Source: G963662675 sp963662675 (GTDB lineage: Bacteria > Bacteroidota > Bacteroidia > Bacteroidales > Prolixibacteraceae). From it: a DNA stretch of 64,000 nt. A program made the translations under genes and the position numbers. Location: positions 186,001 to 250,000 of the forward strand of contig CAXXHP010000004.1 in NCBI GenBank assembly GCA_963662675.2, given 5' to 3'. The notes beneath the pieces were generated by a model. That model did no database searches. It was not told where the DNA came from and saw only the letters and a list, made by a program, of their open reading frames with translations. This document shows, in pieces, positions 14,715-23,326 of the stretch (position 1 is its first letter; each line of letters opens with the position of its first letter).

Positions 14715-16814
14715 CTAACTTATTATTCCCCAGTCAAATTCCGTTTGTTTCATGCGGCTTAAGTGATATAAAAGTAGTTGATTTTCTGTTTTTTCAAGTT
14801 TGGGATCATCATCGAGAGCATCGGTAGCAATGTTTCTTGCTAATCGTAAAATTTCCCCATCTTTTCCTAAACTGGCAATATTCAAGTTAACCCCAAGTCC
14901 ACTTTGTTGTGTACCTTCAATATCTCCTGGTCCCCTTAGTTGAAGGTCAACTTCTGCAATCTCGAAACCATCGTTTGTTCTGACCATTGTTTCGAGTCGT
15001 TTTCTGCTTTCGTTACTTATTTTGTATGATGACATGAGTACACAATAAGATTGATCAGCTCCACGGCCAACGCGTCCACGTAACTGATGGAGCTGAGATA
15101 GGCCAAATCGTTCTGCACTTTCTATCATCATTATTGAAGCATTTGGAACATCAACTCCAACCTCAATGACGGTGGTGGCAACCATGATCTGTGTTTTTCC
15201 TTCTTTGAATAGTTGCATTTCTTTTTCTTTCTCAGCTGGTTTCATACGTCCGTGGACCATGCTTAATTGATATCTTGGAAAGACTTCTTTAAGTAGCTCA
15301 TATCCATCTTCCAAATTTTTCAAATCCAGTTTTTCTGATTCACTGATGAGTGGGTATACGATATATGCTTGCCTGCCTGCATCAATTTGCTGTTTAATAA
15401 ATTGATATACATCATTGCGTTTGCTTTCGTAGAAGTGACGGGTGTTGATTGGTTTTCGCCCTGGGGGTAGACCATCGATCACAGAAACATCCAAATCTCC
15501 ATAAAGAGTCATCGCGAGAGTTCTAGGTATCGGAGTTGCAGTCATTACTAAAATATGAGGTGGAGTCCCTGCATTTTTTTTCCACAGTTTGGCTCGTTGT
15601 GCAACTCCAAAACGATGCTGCTCATCAATAACCACCAACCCCAGTTTTTGGAAATTTACTGTGTCTTCAATTAATGCATGTGTTCCTATCAGTAATTGTA
15701 TTTCGCCGGTTTCTATACCTTCATGGATGATTTTTCGCTCCTTTGCCTTTGTGGAGCCAGTCAGAAGAGATGTCTTGATTTCTATGCCATTCAGCATTCT
15801 ATTTATAGTATTGTAATGCTGAATTGCCAATATTTCCGTTGGAGCCATTAGGCTGGCTTGAAATCCATTATCGAAAGCAATTAGAGCGACCATGAGGGCA
15901 ACCATTGTTTTTCCGCTACCTACGTCGCCTTGTAAAAGTCGGTTCATTTGAACACCGCTTCCCATATCTTTCCTGATTTCTTTGATAACTTTTTTCTGCG
16001 CATCTGTTAGCTCAAAGGGTAGATTTTTTTCGTAAAAACGATTGAAGTTATAACCTACTTTGGAAAAAATAAATCCTTTAAATGTCTCTTCTCTTCTGTG
16101 TTTTAAACTCAGTATTTTAAGTTGAATGTAGAATAGTTCTTCAAATTTTAGTCGAAAAGTAGCTTTCTGTAACAAGGTGGTACTTTCGGGAAAATGAATT
16201 TGCCTTAATGACTGGCTTAAGGGAAGTAGTTTTAACTGTTGCAGAATATAGGGTGGGAGAGTATCGTATATTTTTCCTTCTACAGCAATTGCCAGATTGT
16301 GCTGAAGTTTATTAATAGCTCTTGTGTTGAGAAAACGCTTTTTTAGTATTTCTGTGGTATTGTAGAATGCTTGAAGTAAGCCGGTTGTAATTTGGTCTCC
16401 TTCTGTTCCTTCCAGTTCAGGATGAATAATATTTGCGCGGCCATTAAATACAGAAGGTTTTCCAAATACAACATATTCTTTTCCAAGTTTGAGTGTTTCA
16501 CGAATGTATTTTATCCCAGAAAACCACACCAGATCAAGGCTCCCGGTTTCATCATGGAAAGTTGCAATAAGACGTTTTTTTCGGGACTCACCAATCATGT
16601 CAAAAGATCTTATTTTCCCTTTTACCTGAATATAAGCTTGATTCGCATTGACTTCATTTATTTTGTGAAACTTTGTTCGGTCAATATATTTATATGGAAA
16701 GTAATAAAGCAGTGTGCGGAATGTATTTATGCTTAGTTCTTTTTTTAACAACTCTGCACGTTTGGGGCCTACTCCGGGTAGGAACTTAATATCTTGATCT
16801 AAGTATTCAGACAT
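14715..16814 (-). CDS. recG: ATP-dependent DNA helicase RecG
   Basis: A 699-residue superfamily 2 helicase that reverses stalled replication forks and processes Holliday junctions. The N-terminal wedge domain begins with DIKFLPGVGPKRAELLKKEL. The Walker A sequence LLQGDVGSGKTMVAL lies at about residues 293-307, the DEQH box at about 395-398, and the late helicase motif LHQLRGRVGRGADQSYC follows. The C-terminal part (ESAERFGLSQL) carries the usual RecG hook region. Length is normal. A TATATTTG promoter box ends only four bases before the ATG, so the messenger may lack a leader. The next possible Met is about 70 residues inside, so the start is firm. Confidence 0.95.
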   Translation of the reverse strand: MSEYLDQDIKFLPGVGPKRAELLKKELSINTFRTLLYYFPYKYIDRTKFHKINEVNANQAYIQVKGKIRSFDMIGESRKKRLIATFHDETGSLDLVWFSGIKYIRETLKLGKEYVVFGKPSVFNGRANIIHPELEGTEGDQITTGLLQAFYNTTEILKKRFLNTRAINKLQHNLAIAVEGKIYDTLPPYILQQLKLLPLSQSLRQIHFPESTTLLQKATFRLKFEELFYIQLKILSLKHRREETFKGFIFSKVGYNFNRFYEKNLPFELTDAQKKVIKEIRKDMGSGVQMNRLLQGDVGSGKTMVALMVALIAFDNGFQASLMAPTEILAIQHYNTINRMLNGIEIKTSLLTGSTKAKERKIIHEGIETGEIQLLIGTHALIEDTVNFQKLGLVVIDEQHRFGVAQRAKLWKKNAGTPPHILVMTATPIPRTLAMTLYGDLDVSVIDGLPPGRKPINTRHFYESKRNDVYQFIKQQIDAGRQAYIVYPLISESEKLDLKNLEDGYELLKEVFPRYQLSMVHGRMKPAEKEKEMQLFKEGKTQIMVATTVIEVGVDVPNASIMMIESAERFGLSQLHQLRGRVGRGADQSYCVLMSSYKISNESRKRLETMVRTNDGFEIAEVDLQLRGPGDIEGTQQSGLGVNLNIASLGKDGEILRLARNIATDALDDDPKLEKTENQLLLYHLSRMKQTEFDWGIIS

Positions 16815-16818
16815 GAAG

Positions 16819-16826
16819 CAAATATA
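16819..16826 (-). promoter_or_regulatory. Candidate -7 promoter element of recG
   Basis: Read leftwards the bases are TATATTTG, an exact TAnnTTTG match. Its last base is separated from the recG ATG by only four bases (CTTC), so transcription from it would start at or next to the start codon. Confidence 0.45.
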
Positions 16827-16999
16827 TAAATTATCATATTAAGTGGATTGTGGTTTACTTTAGAGTATCGTTTAATAACTCAATAAAAACAAAAAAGAAT
16901 TTGGTAGGTAACCTTTCATTAGGGTTGATTATATTTATCTATTGTTTTTGTGAATGAGGTTTTTCTGTTGAGTTCATCAAAATTTTATAATTTGAAAAA

Positions 17000-17698
17000 A
17001 TGGAAGAAGTAATCCGTTTAACAAATATTGATAAGAACTATAGGGTTGGAACGCAGGTCGTTCGCGCTTTAAGATCGGTTAATTTACGAATAATGAAAGG
17101 CGAATATGTTGCCATTATGGGAGCTTCAGGTTCTGGGAAATCAACTTTAATGAATGTAATTGGGTGTTTGGATACACCTACAAAGGGCAAGTATGAACTG
17201 AGTGGGTATGACATTAGTAACATGTCTGATGATGAGTTGGCAGAGGTTAGAAATTCTGAAATTGGATTTATATTTCAAACGTTTAATTTACTTCCACGGA
17301 GTTCTGCTCTTGATAATGTGATGTTGCCACTCGTTTATGCAGGAACAAAAAAAGTAAAACGCCTTGAACTGGCAGAGAAGATGATGGATAGTGTTGGACT
17401 TGCAGATCGTGTCACACACAAACCTAATGAATTATCGGGAGGTCAACGGCAAAGGGTAGCAATTGCCAGGGCTCTGATTAATTCACCATCTATATTGTTA
17501 GCAGATGAACCTACAGGTAATCTGGATTCCGTTACTTCCGAAGAAATTATGCAATTGTTTGCAGAGATACACCGTCAAGGGAATACGTTGATTGTTGTTA
17601 CTCATGAAGAAGATATTGCTCGCCATGCATTTCGGATAATCCGGTTAAAAGATGGACAAGTAGAATCAGATATTATTAACTCGAATCCTAAATATTAG
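17000..17698 (+). CDS. ABC transporter ATP-binding protein (LolD/MacB type)
   Basis: A 232-residue ATPase of the MacB/LolD/FtsE class. Walker A is GASGSGKST (residues 41-49), the Q loop is IFQTFNLLPRSSALDN, the signature is LSGGQRQRVAIARAL (from about 145) and Walker B is ILLADEPTGNLDS (about 163-175), followed by the H loop VVTHEED. The start MEEVIRLTNIDKNYRVGTQVVRALR fits this class, which drives lipoprotein release, macrolide export or peptide export together with a separate FtsX-like permease. No permease gene is beside it, so the partner must lie elsewhere. The adenosyltransferase gene follows after eight bases, so the two are probably co-transcribed. Confidence 0.9.
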   Translation: MEEVIRLTNIDKNYRVGTQVVRALRSVNLRIMKGEYVAIMGASGSGKSTLMNVIGCLDTPTKGKYELSGYDISNMSDDELAEVRNSEIGFIFQTFNLLPRSSALDNVMLPLVYAGTKKVKRLELAEKMMDSVGLADRVTHKPNELSGGQRQRVAIARALINSPSILLADEPTGNLDSVTSEEIMQLFAEIHRQGNTLIVVTHEEDIARHAFRIIRLKDGQVESDIINSNPKY

Positions 17699-17706
17699 AT
17701 AAAAAC

Positions 17707-18252
17707 ATGAGAATTTATACGAAAACCGGAGATGATGGAACTACTGGCTTAATTGGAGGTAGTCGCGTGAAGAAATATAATATACGCTTGGAGGCGTATG
17801 GAACGGTGGATGAATTGAATTGCCATATCGGGATGATACTTTCCACAGATCTTGATGGACGTGCAAAAAAAGTACTTGTTGAAGTGCAAAAAAAACTTTT
17901 TGTTATTGGAGCTCAGTTGGCAACTGATGAAAATGCTGAGGGCCTAAAGGAAAAAACGCTATGTTCGGAAGATGATATAAATAGGCTTGAGGATGAGATG
18001 GATAATATGTTTGAAGTTCTTCCTGAGTTATCTCATTTTGTGTTGCCTTCGGGTAGTCAGGGGGCAGCATTTGCCCATGTAGCACGGACTGTTTGTCGAA
18101 GAGCAGAACGCCGTATTGTTGAGCTCGCTGAAGAGGTTGATGTGGATAAAAACCTAATAAAGTACATTAATCGATTATCAGATTATTTATTTGTTTTATC
18201 TCGTAAAATAAATCTTGATCAGAAAATTCCTGAAAATTTGTGGATTCCTTAG
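17707..18252 (+). CDS. Cob(I)yrinic acid a,c-diamide adenosyltransferase (PduO-type)
   Basis: A 181-residue enzyme that attaches the adenosyl group of ATP to cob(I)alamin, giving adenosylcobalamin. The PduO-type signature is complete: RIYTKTGDDGTTGLIGGSRV at the N-terminus (ATP-binding), EAYGTVDELNCHIGM, then FVLPSGSQGAAFAHVARTVCRRAER and YINRLSDYLFVLSRKIN. The length is that of a single-domain member. No other cobalamin gene is nearby. The cofactor is used, for example, by methylmalonyl-CoA mutase, which is common in Bacteroidota. It follows the ABC ATPase gene by eight bases. Confidence 0.93.
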   Translation: MRIYTKTGDDGTTGLIGGSRVKKYNIRLEAYGTVDELNCHIGMILSTDLDGRAKKVLVEVQKKLFVIGAQLATDENAEGLKEKTLCSEDDINRLEDEMDNMFEVLPELSHFVLPSGSQGAAFAHVARTVCRRAERRIVELAEEVDVDKNLIKYINRLSDYLFVLSRKINLDQKIPENLWIP

Positions 18253-18344
18253 AAAATGAAGAGTAATTAATTATATCGTTTTTGATTTATTTTTTTATAT
18301 ATTCGCAAAAATATTGAGCAAATAACATTAAAATACCTTCGAAT

Positions 18345-18566
18345 ATGTACTGGACACTAGAACTGGCATCAAAATTGGAAGATGCACCTTGGCCTGCCAG
18401 CAAGGATGAGTTAATTGATTATGCAATTCGCTCTGGAGCACCTATGGAGGTGATCGAAAATTTGCAGGAGATTGAAGACGAAGGCGAAGTTTATGAGAGC
18501 ATTGAAGACATCTGGCCCGATTATCCAAGTAAAGATGATTTTTTCTTCAATGAAGATGAGTATTAG
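18345..18566 (+). CDS. DUF2795 family small acidic protein
   Basis: A 73-residue protein whose core WPASKDELIDYAIRSGAPME and VIENLQEIEDEGEVYESIED is typical of the DUF2795 domain, a small helical fold of unknown role that is common in Bacteroidota and often annotated as a hypothetical. The C-terminal end is strikingly acidic (SKDDFFFNEDEY), giving a low isoelectric point. It is read alone. A promoter-like TACCTTCG, a variant of the -7 box, lies just before the ATG, and a strong terminator follows. The function is not known. Confidence 0.8.
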   Translation: MYWTLELASKLEDAPWPASKDELIDYAIRSGAPMEVIENLQEIEDEGEVYESIEDIWPDYPSKDDFFFNEDEY

Positions 18567-18591
18567 GATGTTTTAATCAACAAGGAATATA

Positions 18592-18620
18592 AATAGCAGG
18601 ATATTATCCTGCTATTTTTG
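18592..18620. terminator. Bidirectional terminator between DUF2795 and the OstA-like gene
   Basis: AATAGCAGGA (18592-18601) and TCCTGCTATT (18607-18616) form a perfect 10-bp stem with a 5-base loop, followed on the plus strand by a T run. The right arm overlaps the stop codon region (18612-18614) of the leftward OstA-like gene. Confidence 0.85.
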
Positions 18621-20123
18621 TTTGGTAAAAATATCTTTAAATGATTTGGGACGAATATCTTCGAGCCAACTAAAGCCTGATAGGGTTTTTTCTCCTTCTT
18701 CAATGTTGATTAACGGCAATAGCTGTCCATCAGGTTCTGTTATAAATGCAATTTTATTCACTTTACTGTCTTTTAAATAAATTTGAATATTACTGCTTTG
18801 TGCTTTGTTTAATCCAACGATGCCATTGTCATCTCGCGCATAATAAATTGATTGTCCGTTCCCATCTACATCTATGCGGTATAAATCTTTTGACCTAACA
18901 TGGCCTATCATGTCTCTACCTTTTATCTGATTAAACTTTGTTGAATCTTCCATTGCGATAATAAATGCTTCCTGCTGCAATTCAAACTGTTGGTTTTCTT
19001 TGTTTAGGGATGTCATCTCTATGTAGTTGGCAGTCATTTGATTGTCTTCGTTCCAAATAACAGGATCTCGAAACATTTGTATTGTCGAATCTTTTGACCA
19101 ATATACCAGAGAGTCGCATTTGCCTTGAAGATCTTCTCGAAAGAATTTTACGCCAAAATATGCCATTATTATGTTTTCGTCAGGAATCTCATCAGGTATT
19201 GTTCGTAGGGTATCTGCATGAAGAAAAAGGGTGTCATTTTCTGAATATAAGAGAAAATGAGCAGAATCAGTCACCATTGCAGTTTCTTGTTGTTCATTAT
19301 AAGTAATCCGGTTTCCTTTAATGATCATGCTATTTTCAAAATCATGAATATTTGCATTGCCAAGTGCCAACCCTTTGCCTGTTAGTTTATTGTATAATAT
19401 TGAGTCTGCAATAATATTTTGCGCTTCAGTTTTAAAAACAGGTCTTTTAAATAATTCTATGTCCTCTGTTTTCGTGTTATAAAAGCCATATGATGATTCA
19501 AGCGTGTCTTTTGTGTCATAAATGGTTGTGGGGCCAACGATATATGCAATTCCTGATTGCTGCTCATAGATAAGTGTATCAGATATTATCGTATAGTTTG
19601 ATGTAATGGCTTCAACGTCTGTTTTAAAGAAAGCTTTATCCATCTTAGAATAGTACTCCCCAATTTTACTGTAAAGTGTATTGGTGCTGTCCATGACTGT
19701 CCCGTAGTTGTCGTAATAGCCAATCTCTTGGTTCATGTCATAGTTGAGCGTATCGGTTGTAAGTATCGTTGATTTATTGATCAACTTGACATTTCCAATG
19801 GCTTCTGCCCATTTGGTGTCTCCATTATATTTAATGAAATCAGCGTGAAGGTGAAGGGTGTCATCTTTTACGATATGCACATTTCCAAAAGCATCCACCA
19901 TATTGATATCAATATATGAATAGGCACTATCGCACATCATAACTACAGCATTATGTCTGATAATAACATCACCAATTAGACGATTTGCATTTGAAATAAT
20001 TGCTTCGTCATATTGCATAATGTCAGCTTGTTCAATTTCCACCTTCGTTCTATTTTGAGCAATTAGAACGGTTGGAAGGAGCAGAACAAATAGGAGGATG
20101 TTTTTTAAATGGAAGTTTTCCAC
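18612..20123 (-). CDS. OstA/LptA-like periplasmic lipopolysaccharide-transport protein
   Basis: A 503-residue protein with a signal peptide (NILLFVLLLPTVLIAQ, about residues 8-23). It is built from repeated short beta strands of the OstA/LptA jelly-roll type, such as IIRHNAVVMMCDSAYSYIDI, ALGNANIHDFENSMIIKGN and ADTLRTIPDEI. These repeats form the edge-stacked bridge that carries lipid A-core across the periplasm. It is longer than proteobacterial LptA because the repeat is extended, as is usual for Bacteroidota. The LptD-like barrel of this genome is encoded separately at 39312. It is the last gene of a leftward series with MoxR and the PpiC proteins, and it ends inside a terminator. Confidence 0.8.
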   Translation of the reverse strand: MENFHLKNILLFVLLLPTVLIAQNRTKVEIEQADIMQYDEAIISNANRLIGDVIIRHNAVVMMCDSAYSYIDINMVDAFGNVHIVKDDTLHLHADFIKYNGDTKWAEAIGNVKLINKSTILTTDTLNYDMNQEIGYYDNYGTVMDSTNTLYSKIGEYYSKMDKAFFKTDVEAITSNYTIISDTLIYEQQSGIAYIVGPTTIYDTKDTLESSYGFYNTKTEDIELFKRPVFKTEAQNIIADSILYNKLTGKGLALGNANIHDFENSMIIKGNRITYNEQQETAMVTDSAHFLLYSENDTLFLHADTLRTIPDEIPDENIIMAYFGVKFFREDLQGKCDSLVYWSKDSTIQMFRDPVIWNEDNQMTANYIEMTSLNKENQQFELQQEAFIIAMEDSTKFNQIKGRDMIGHVRSKDLYRIDVDGNGQSIYYARDDNGIVGLNKAQSSNIQIYLKDSKVNKIAFITEPDGQLLPLINIEEGEKTLSGFSWLEDIRPKSFKDIFTKQK

Positions 20124-20143
20124 AATGTTTATTCAGAAATTGA

Positions 20144-21106
20144 TTATAACAATTCATCAATTAACTGGTCAACTGAAATGTTCTCAGCTTCAGCTTTATA
20201 GTTCTTAATGATCCGGTGTCTTAGAATGTTTTTAGCAACTGCTTTTACATCCTCAATGTCTGGAGAATATTTGCCAGACAAGGCTGCGTGTGTTTTTGCA
20301 CCCAGCACTAAATATTGAGATGCCCTTGGTCCTGCTCCCCATTTCAGGTATTTATTGCTTAGGGGGTCAGATAGCTCAGTGTTTGGGCGTGTTTTTGCAG
20401 AAAGGTTCACCGCATAACGAAGAACGTTGTCATTAATAGGTATTTTAAGAATAAGGCTTTGAAAATATTTGATTTCTTCCTTTGTAATTATTTCAGATAA
20501 TTCAGCACTAAAATCAGAAGTTGTGTTTTTCACAATCATCAATTCATCTTCAAACTTAGGGTAGTCCAGCCAAATTGAAAACATGAAACGGTCAAGTTGT
20601 GCTTCTGGAAGGGGATAGGTGCCTTCTTGTTCAATTGGGTTTTGAGTTGCCAAAACAAAAAATGGTTTCTCAAGCTCAAAGCGTTGCCCTGCCGCAGTTA
20701 CTGTTTTTTCTTGCATTGCTTCCAGAAGAGCTGCTTGCGTTTTTGGAGGTGTACGGTTTATTTCATCTGCCAAAATGATGTTTGCAAATAAAGGCCCTTT
20801 AATGAATTTGAACTCACGTTCCTTGTCCAGTATTTCCGTCCCAATAATGTCCGAAGGCATTAAGTCAGGAGTAAATTGTATACGGCTATATTTTAGACCT
20901 AATACTTCGGAAATTGAATTTACAAGAAGTGTTTTTGCCAGTCCGGGAACGCCAATCAATAGACAATGCCCACGGCTAAACATGGAAATCAGGACTTGTT
21001 TGATAATTTCGTCCTGACCATATATACGCTTCTTTATTTCATTGTGTAGTAGGTCAATTTTTGCTTTTAGTGCATCAACAGCCTCTACCTCATTTTTGAA
21101 AATCAT
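20144..21106 (-). CDS. MoxR-type AAA+ ATPase
   Basis: A 320-residue ATPase of the MoxR family. Walker A is GVPGLAKT (residues 52-59), Walker B is ILADEINRTPPKTQAALLEA, and sensor 1 follows in VLATQNPIEQEGTYPLPEAQ. These chaperone-like ATPases help mature or activate target proteins, often with von Willebrand A proteins, but no such gene is seen here. The ATG at 21106 is chosen. An upstream in-frame ATG at 21160 lies inside the end of the surA-like gene and would add 18 residues that look unrelated to the family. It follows the surA-like gene by 13 bases. Confidence 0.9.
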   Translation of the reverse strand: MIFKNEVEAVDALKAKIDLLHNEIKKRIYGQDEIIKQVLISMFSRGHCLLIGVPGLAKTLLVNSISEVLGLKYSRIQFTPDLMPSDIIGTEILDKEREFKFIKGPLFANIILADEINRTPPKTQAALLEAMQEKTVTAAGQRFELEKPFFVLATQNPIEQEGTYPLPEAQLDRFMFSIWLDYPKFEDELMIVKNTTSDFSAELSEIITKEEIKYFQSLILKIPINDNVLRYAVNLSAKTRPNTELSDPLSNKYLKWGAGPRASQYLVLGAKTHAALSGKYSPDIEDVKAVAKNILRHRIIKNYKAEAENISVDQLIDELL

Positions 21107-21119
21107 TGTGCAGTTTTCT

Positions 21120-22469
21120 TTATTTGATCCAACCCTCGAAATTGAAGTTGCAGTTCGCATAAGATTCGTCTAGGTGAATGTATGTTTTGTCTAGACGTTC
21201 AAGTATCCAATCGCTGAAAATTTCTGTTTGCTTTTTGGAGAGATATAAATCACTAATCGTTTGATAATCTTCTTGGATGTTAGCGCGGTGCTCATCAATA
21301 CGATTGATTAGCTTAACTACTTTATATACCGTTTGGTTTTTGCTGTCAGTTGTTATGAACGGTTCAGAAATCTCATTTACTTTTAGTTCATCAAGTTCTT
21401 TACTGACGTTAGGATCAAGTTCGTCCATCTTCCATTTTGATGATAGTGTATTCGGGTTAATTGAAATACCTCCTCCATTGCGTGTATCCTTGTCGCCCGA
21501 ATATAAAAACGCTGCTCTCTCAAAAGTAATAAGGTCTTTACGTATTATTGTCGTTAAACTGTCTAATCGCATTGAAGCATCTTCCAGAGCTTCTGGGGAA
21601 GGTTTGGGCTTCATGAGTATGTGGCGTGTATTTACTTTTTCATTCTTTTTATCAATTAATTGAATGATATGGTAGCCGTATTCACTTTCAACAACATTTG
21701 ATATTTTATCACCTTTTAAATTGAATGCTGCCGTTGCATATGGAGGAACCAATTGTCCACGACCCATATATCCAATTTCGCCACCGTTTGCAGATGATCC
21801 GTCTTCAGAATATAAAACTGCCAAAGTTGAAAAGCTCTCACCGTCTTCAATACGCTTCTTGAATTCGCGCAACCGGGCTTTTATTTCATTTATTCTTTCC
21901 AGTTCGATAGCGGGGTAAATTGAAATCTCAGCGTACTCAACCTGCTCGCTTATTAATGGTGCTTCTTCGTCATCTATATTTCTATAAAAATAACGCACTT
22001 CAGCAGGAGAAACAGATATGTCTCCTGATATTTTACTCTGCATTTGATTCGTCAAAAGAGAGTTGTGAATCATCTCTTCAAGTTCTGATTTAATTTCAGG
22101 AATTGATTGTTTAAAATATCTTTCTACAGCTTCCTCAGACCCCAGATTTTCAAGGTAATATTCCATCCTTTCGTTAAGACTTTGATTGATCTGGCTATCT
22201 GTTACAAAAATTGTTGTATCAAGTTCTGCCTCTGCCAGCAGGAGTTTGTCAACAAGGAAGTCTTCAAGTATACTGCATTTAACATCTCCATCAAGCGCAA
22301 TTCCCTGTGCCTGATAATCCATGTACATTTCCTCAATGTCTGATTTTAAAATTATATTGCTTCCTACAACTGCGACAATTTCGTCAATCATTTTGTCCTG
22401 CCCAAATGCCTGATATGTATTGGACAAACAACAAAAGGCGATAAAACCAAACAATACTTTCTTGAACAT
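21120..22469 (-). CDS. SurA-like peptidyl-prolyl isomerase/chaperone
   Basis: A 449-residue periplasmic folding factor. After a signal peptide (about residues 1-23, ending QAFG) comes an N-terminal helical chaperone domain starting MIDEIVAVVGSNIILKSDIE, the classic SurA start. Two parvulin (PpiC) domains follow, one with FSTLAVLYSEDGSSANGGEIGY and GQLVPPYATAAFNLKGD (about residues 210-260), and a second, more divergent one with KVNTRHILMKPKP and TRNGGGISINP. Such proteins guide outer-membrane beta-barrel proteins to the BAM complex. It sits between a PPIase-free lipoprotein and the MoxR gene. Confidence 0.88.
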   Translation of the reverse strand: MFKKVLFGFIAFCCLSNTYQAFGQDKMIDEIVAVVGSNIILKSDIEEMYMDYQAQGIALDGDVKCSILEDFLVDKLLLAEAELDTTIFVTDSQINQSLNERMEYYLENLGSEEAVERYFKQSIPEIKSELEEMIHNSLLTNQMQSKISGDISVSPAEVRYFYRNIDDEEAPLISEQVEYAEISIYPAIELERINEIKARLREFKKRIEDGESFSTLAVLYSEDGSSANGGEIGYMGRGQLVPPYATAAFNLKGDKISNVVESEYGYHIIQLIDKKNEKVNTRHILMKPKPSPEALEDASMRLDSLTTIIRKDLITFERAAFLYSGDKDTRNGGGISINPNTLSSKWKMDELDPNVSKELDELKVNEISEPFITTDSKNQTVYKVVKLINRIDEHRANIQEDYQTISDLYLSKKQTEIFSDWILERLDKTYIHLDESYANCNFNFEGWIK

Positions 22470-22475
22470 ATCTTT

Positions 22476-23324
22476 TTATTTTTTGATATTAAAAATTTTA
22501 AACTTATTTGATGCCAGTCCTTCGTTATATATGTCATCTTCAATAGATCTCAAGAACTTTAATTTGCGTTCATTGAGTAATATATTACGAATTTCGGATT
22601 CTACATATTCAACTGGGGCTGCTTCTTCTTCCATGCGATAATCGCGGATACAAATAAAGTAATAATAATCTGTATCGCTGCTTTCGAAGAACTTGTTTCT
22701 TGTTAAAAAACGTTCTTCATCAGTGATTTCGTCCGGAACCTGATTAAATACCTGGCTTGTTTTTATCCATTGATCATTAAAGCGATCATATGATTTTGCA
22801 TATTGAATTGCATATTCATCAAGCATTGTAAGATCTTGCATATTTTCTTCGTTGCACATTTCTTTAATATTCTCAGGCATGGCAACATCTAAGGGTATTT
22901 TAAGAAAAACAGCCTTAACGATATTGCTCTTTAGTGTGTAATTGTTCTGATGTAAATCGTAATAAGCATCTACTGCATTTGCAGAAATTACGGTATCCAT
23001 CTTTTGGTTAATCAATTCTTGTTTATACCGGTAGGTTAGTAATGAGTTTCGATATTCATTTAGCTCTTTTTCTACATTCTTTTGCTCGAAAGTCAAGTTC
23101 TGTTCTGCATTAAGAACTATCAGCTCTGAGCGCACCCATTTTTTCACAAAATCATCAACCCAGAGAGAACTGTCTGCCACTTCCAAGTTATCAGGAATTA
23201 CTTGTGCTACTTCTTCCCAGTAGAGGTAATTGTCGCCTACATTAGCCAAGGGGACTTTATCCCTTTCTGCTTGCCCACATGCAACAATTGTAATTAGTGC
23301 TAATATTATACATTTATACTTCAT
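22476..23324 (-). CDS. SurA-like lipoprotein without a PpiC domain
   Basis: A 282-residue predicted lipoprotein: the N-terminus MKYKCIILALITIVACGQ has a lipobox ending in Cys16. The body shares the layout of the helical SurA chaperone core, with helices around VADSSLWVDDFVKKWVRSEL and the segment ELNEYRNSLLTYRYKQELIN. No parvulin signature is present, so it should lack isomerase activity. It lies between two parvulin proteins with gaps of six and two bases, so the three are very likely translated as a coupled set and serve outer-membrane protein biogenesis. The lack of a catalytic domain is read from the absence of motifs, and a fold search would confirm it. Confidence 0.65.
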   Translation of the reverse strand: MKYKCIILALITIVACGQAERDKVPLANVGDNYLYWEEVAQVIPDNLEVADSSLWVDDFVKKWVRSELIVLNAEQNLTFEQKNVEKELNEYRNSLLTYRYKQELINQKMDTVISANAVDAYYDLHQNNYTLKSNIVKAVFLKIPLDVAMPENIKEMCNEENMQDLTMLDEYAIQYAKSYDRFNDQWIKTSQVFNQVPDEITDEERFLTRNKFFESSDTDYYYFICIRDYRMEEEAAPVEYVESEIRNILLNERKLKFLRSIEDDIYNEGLASNKFKIFNIKK

Positions 23325-23326
23325 CG

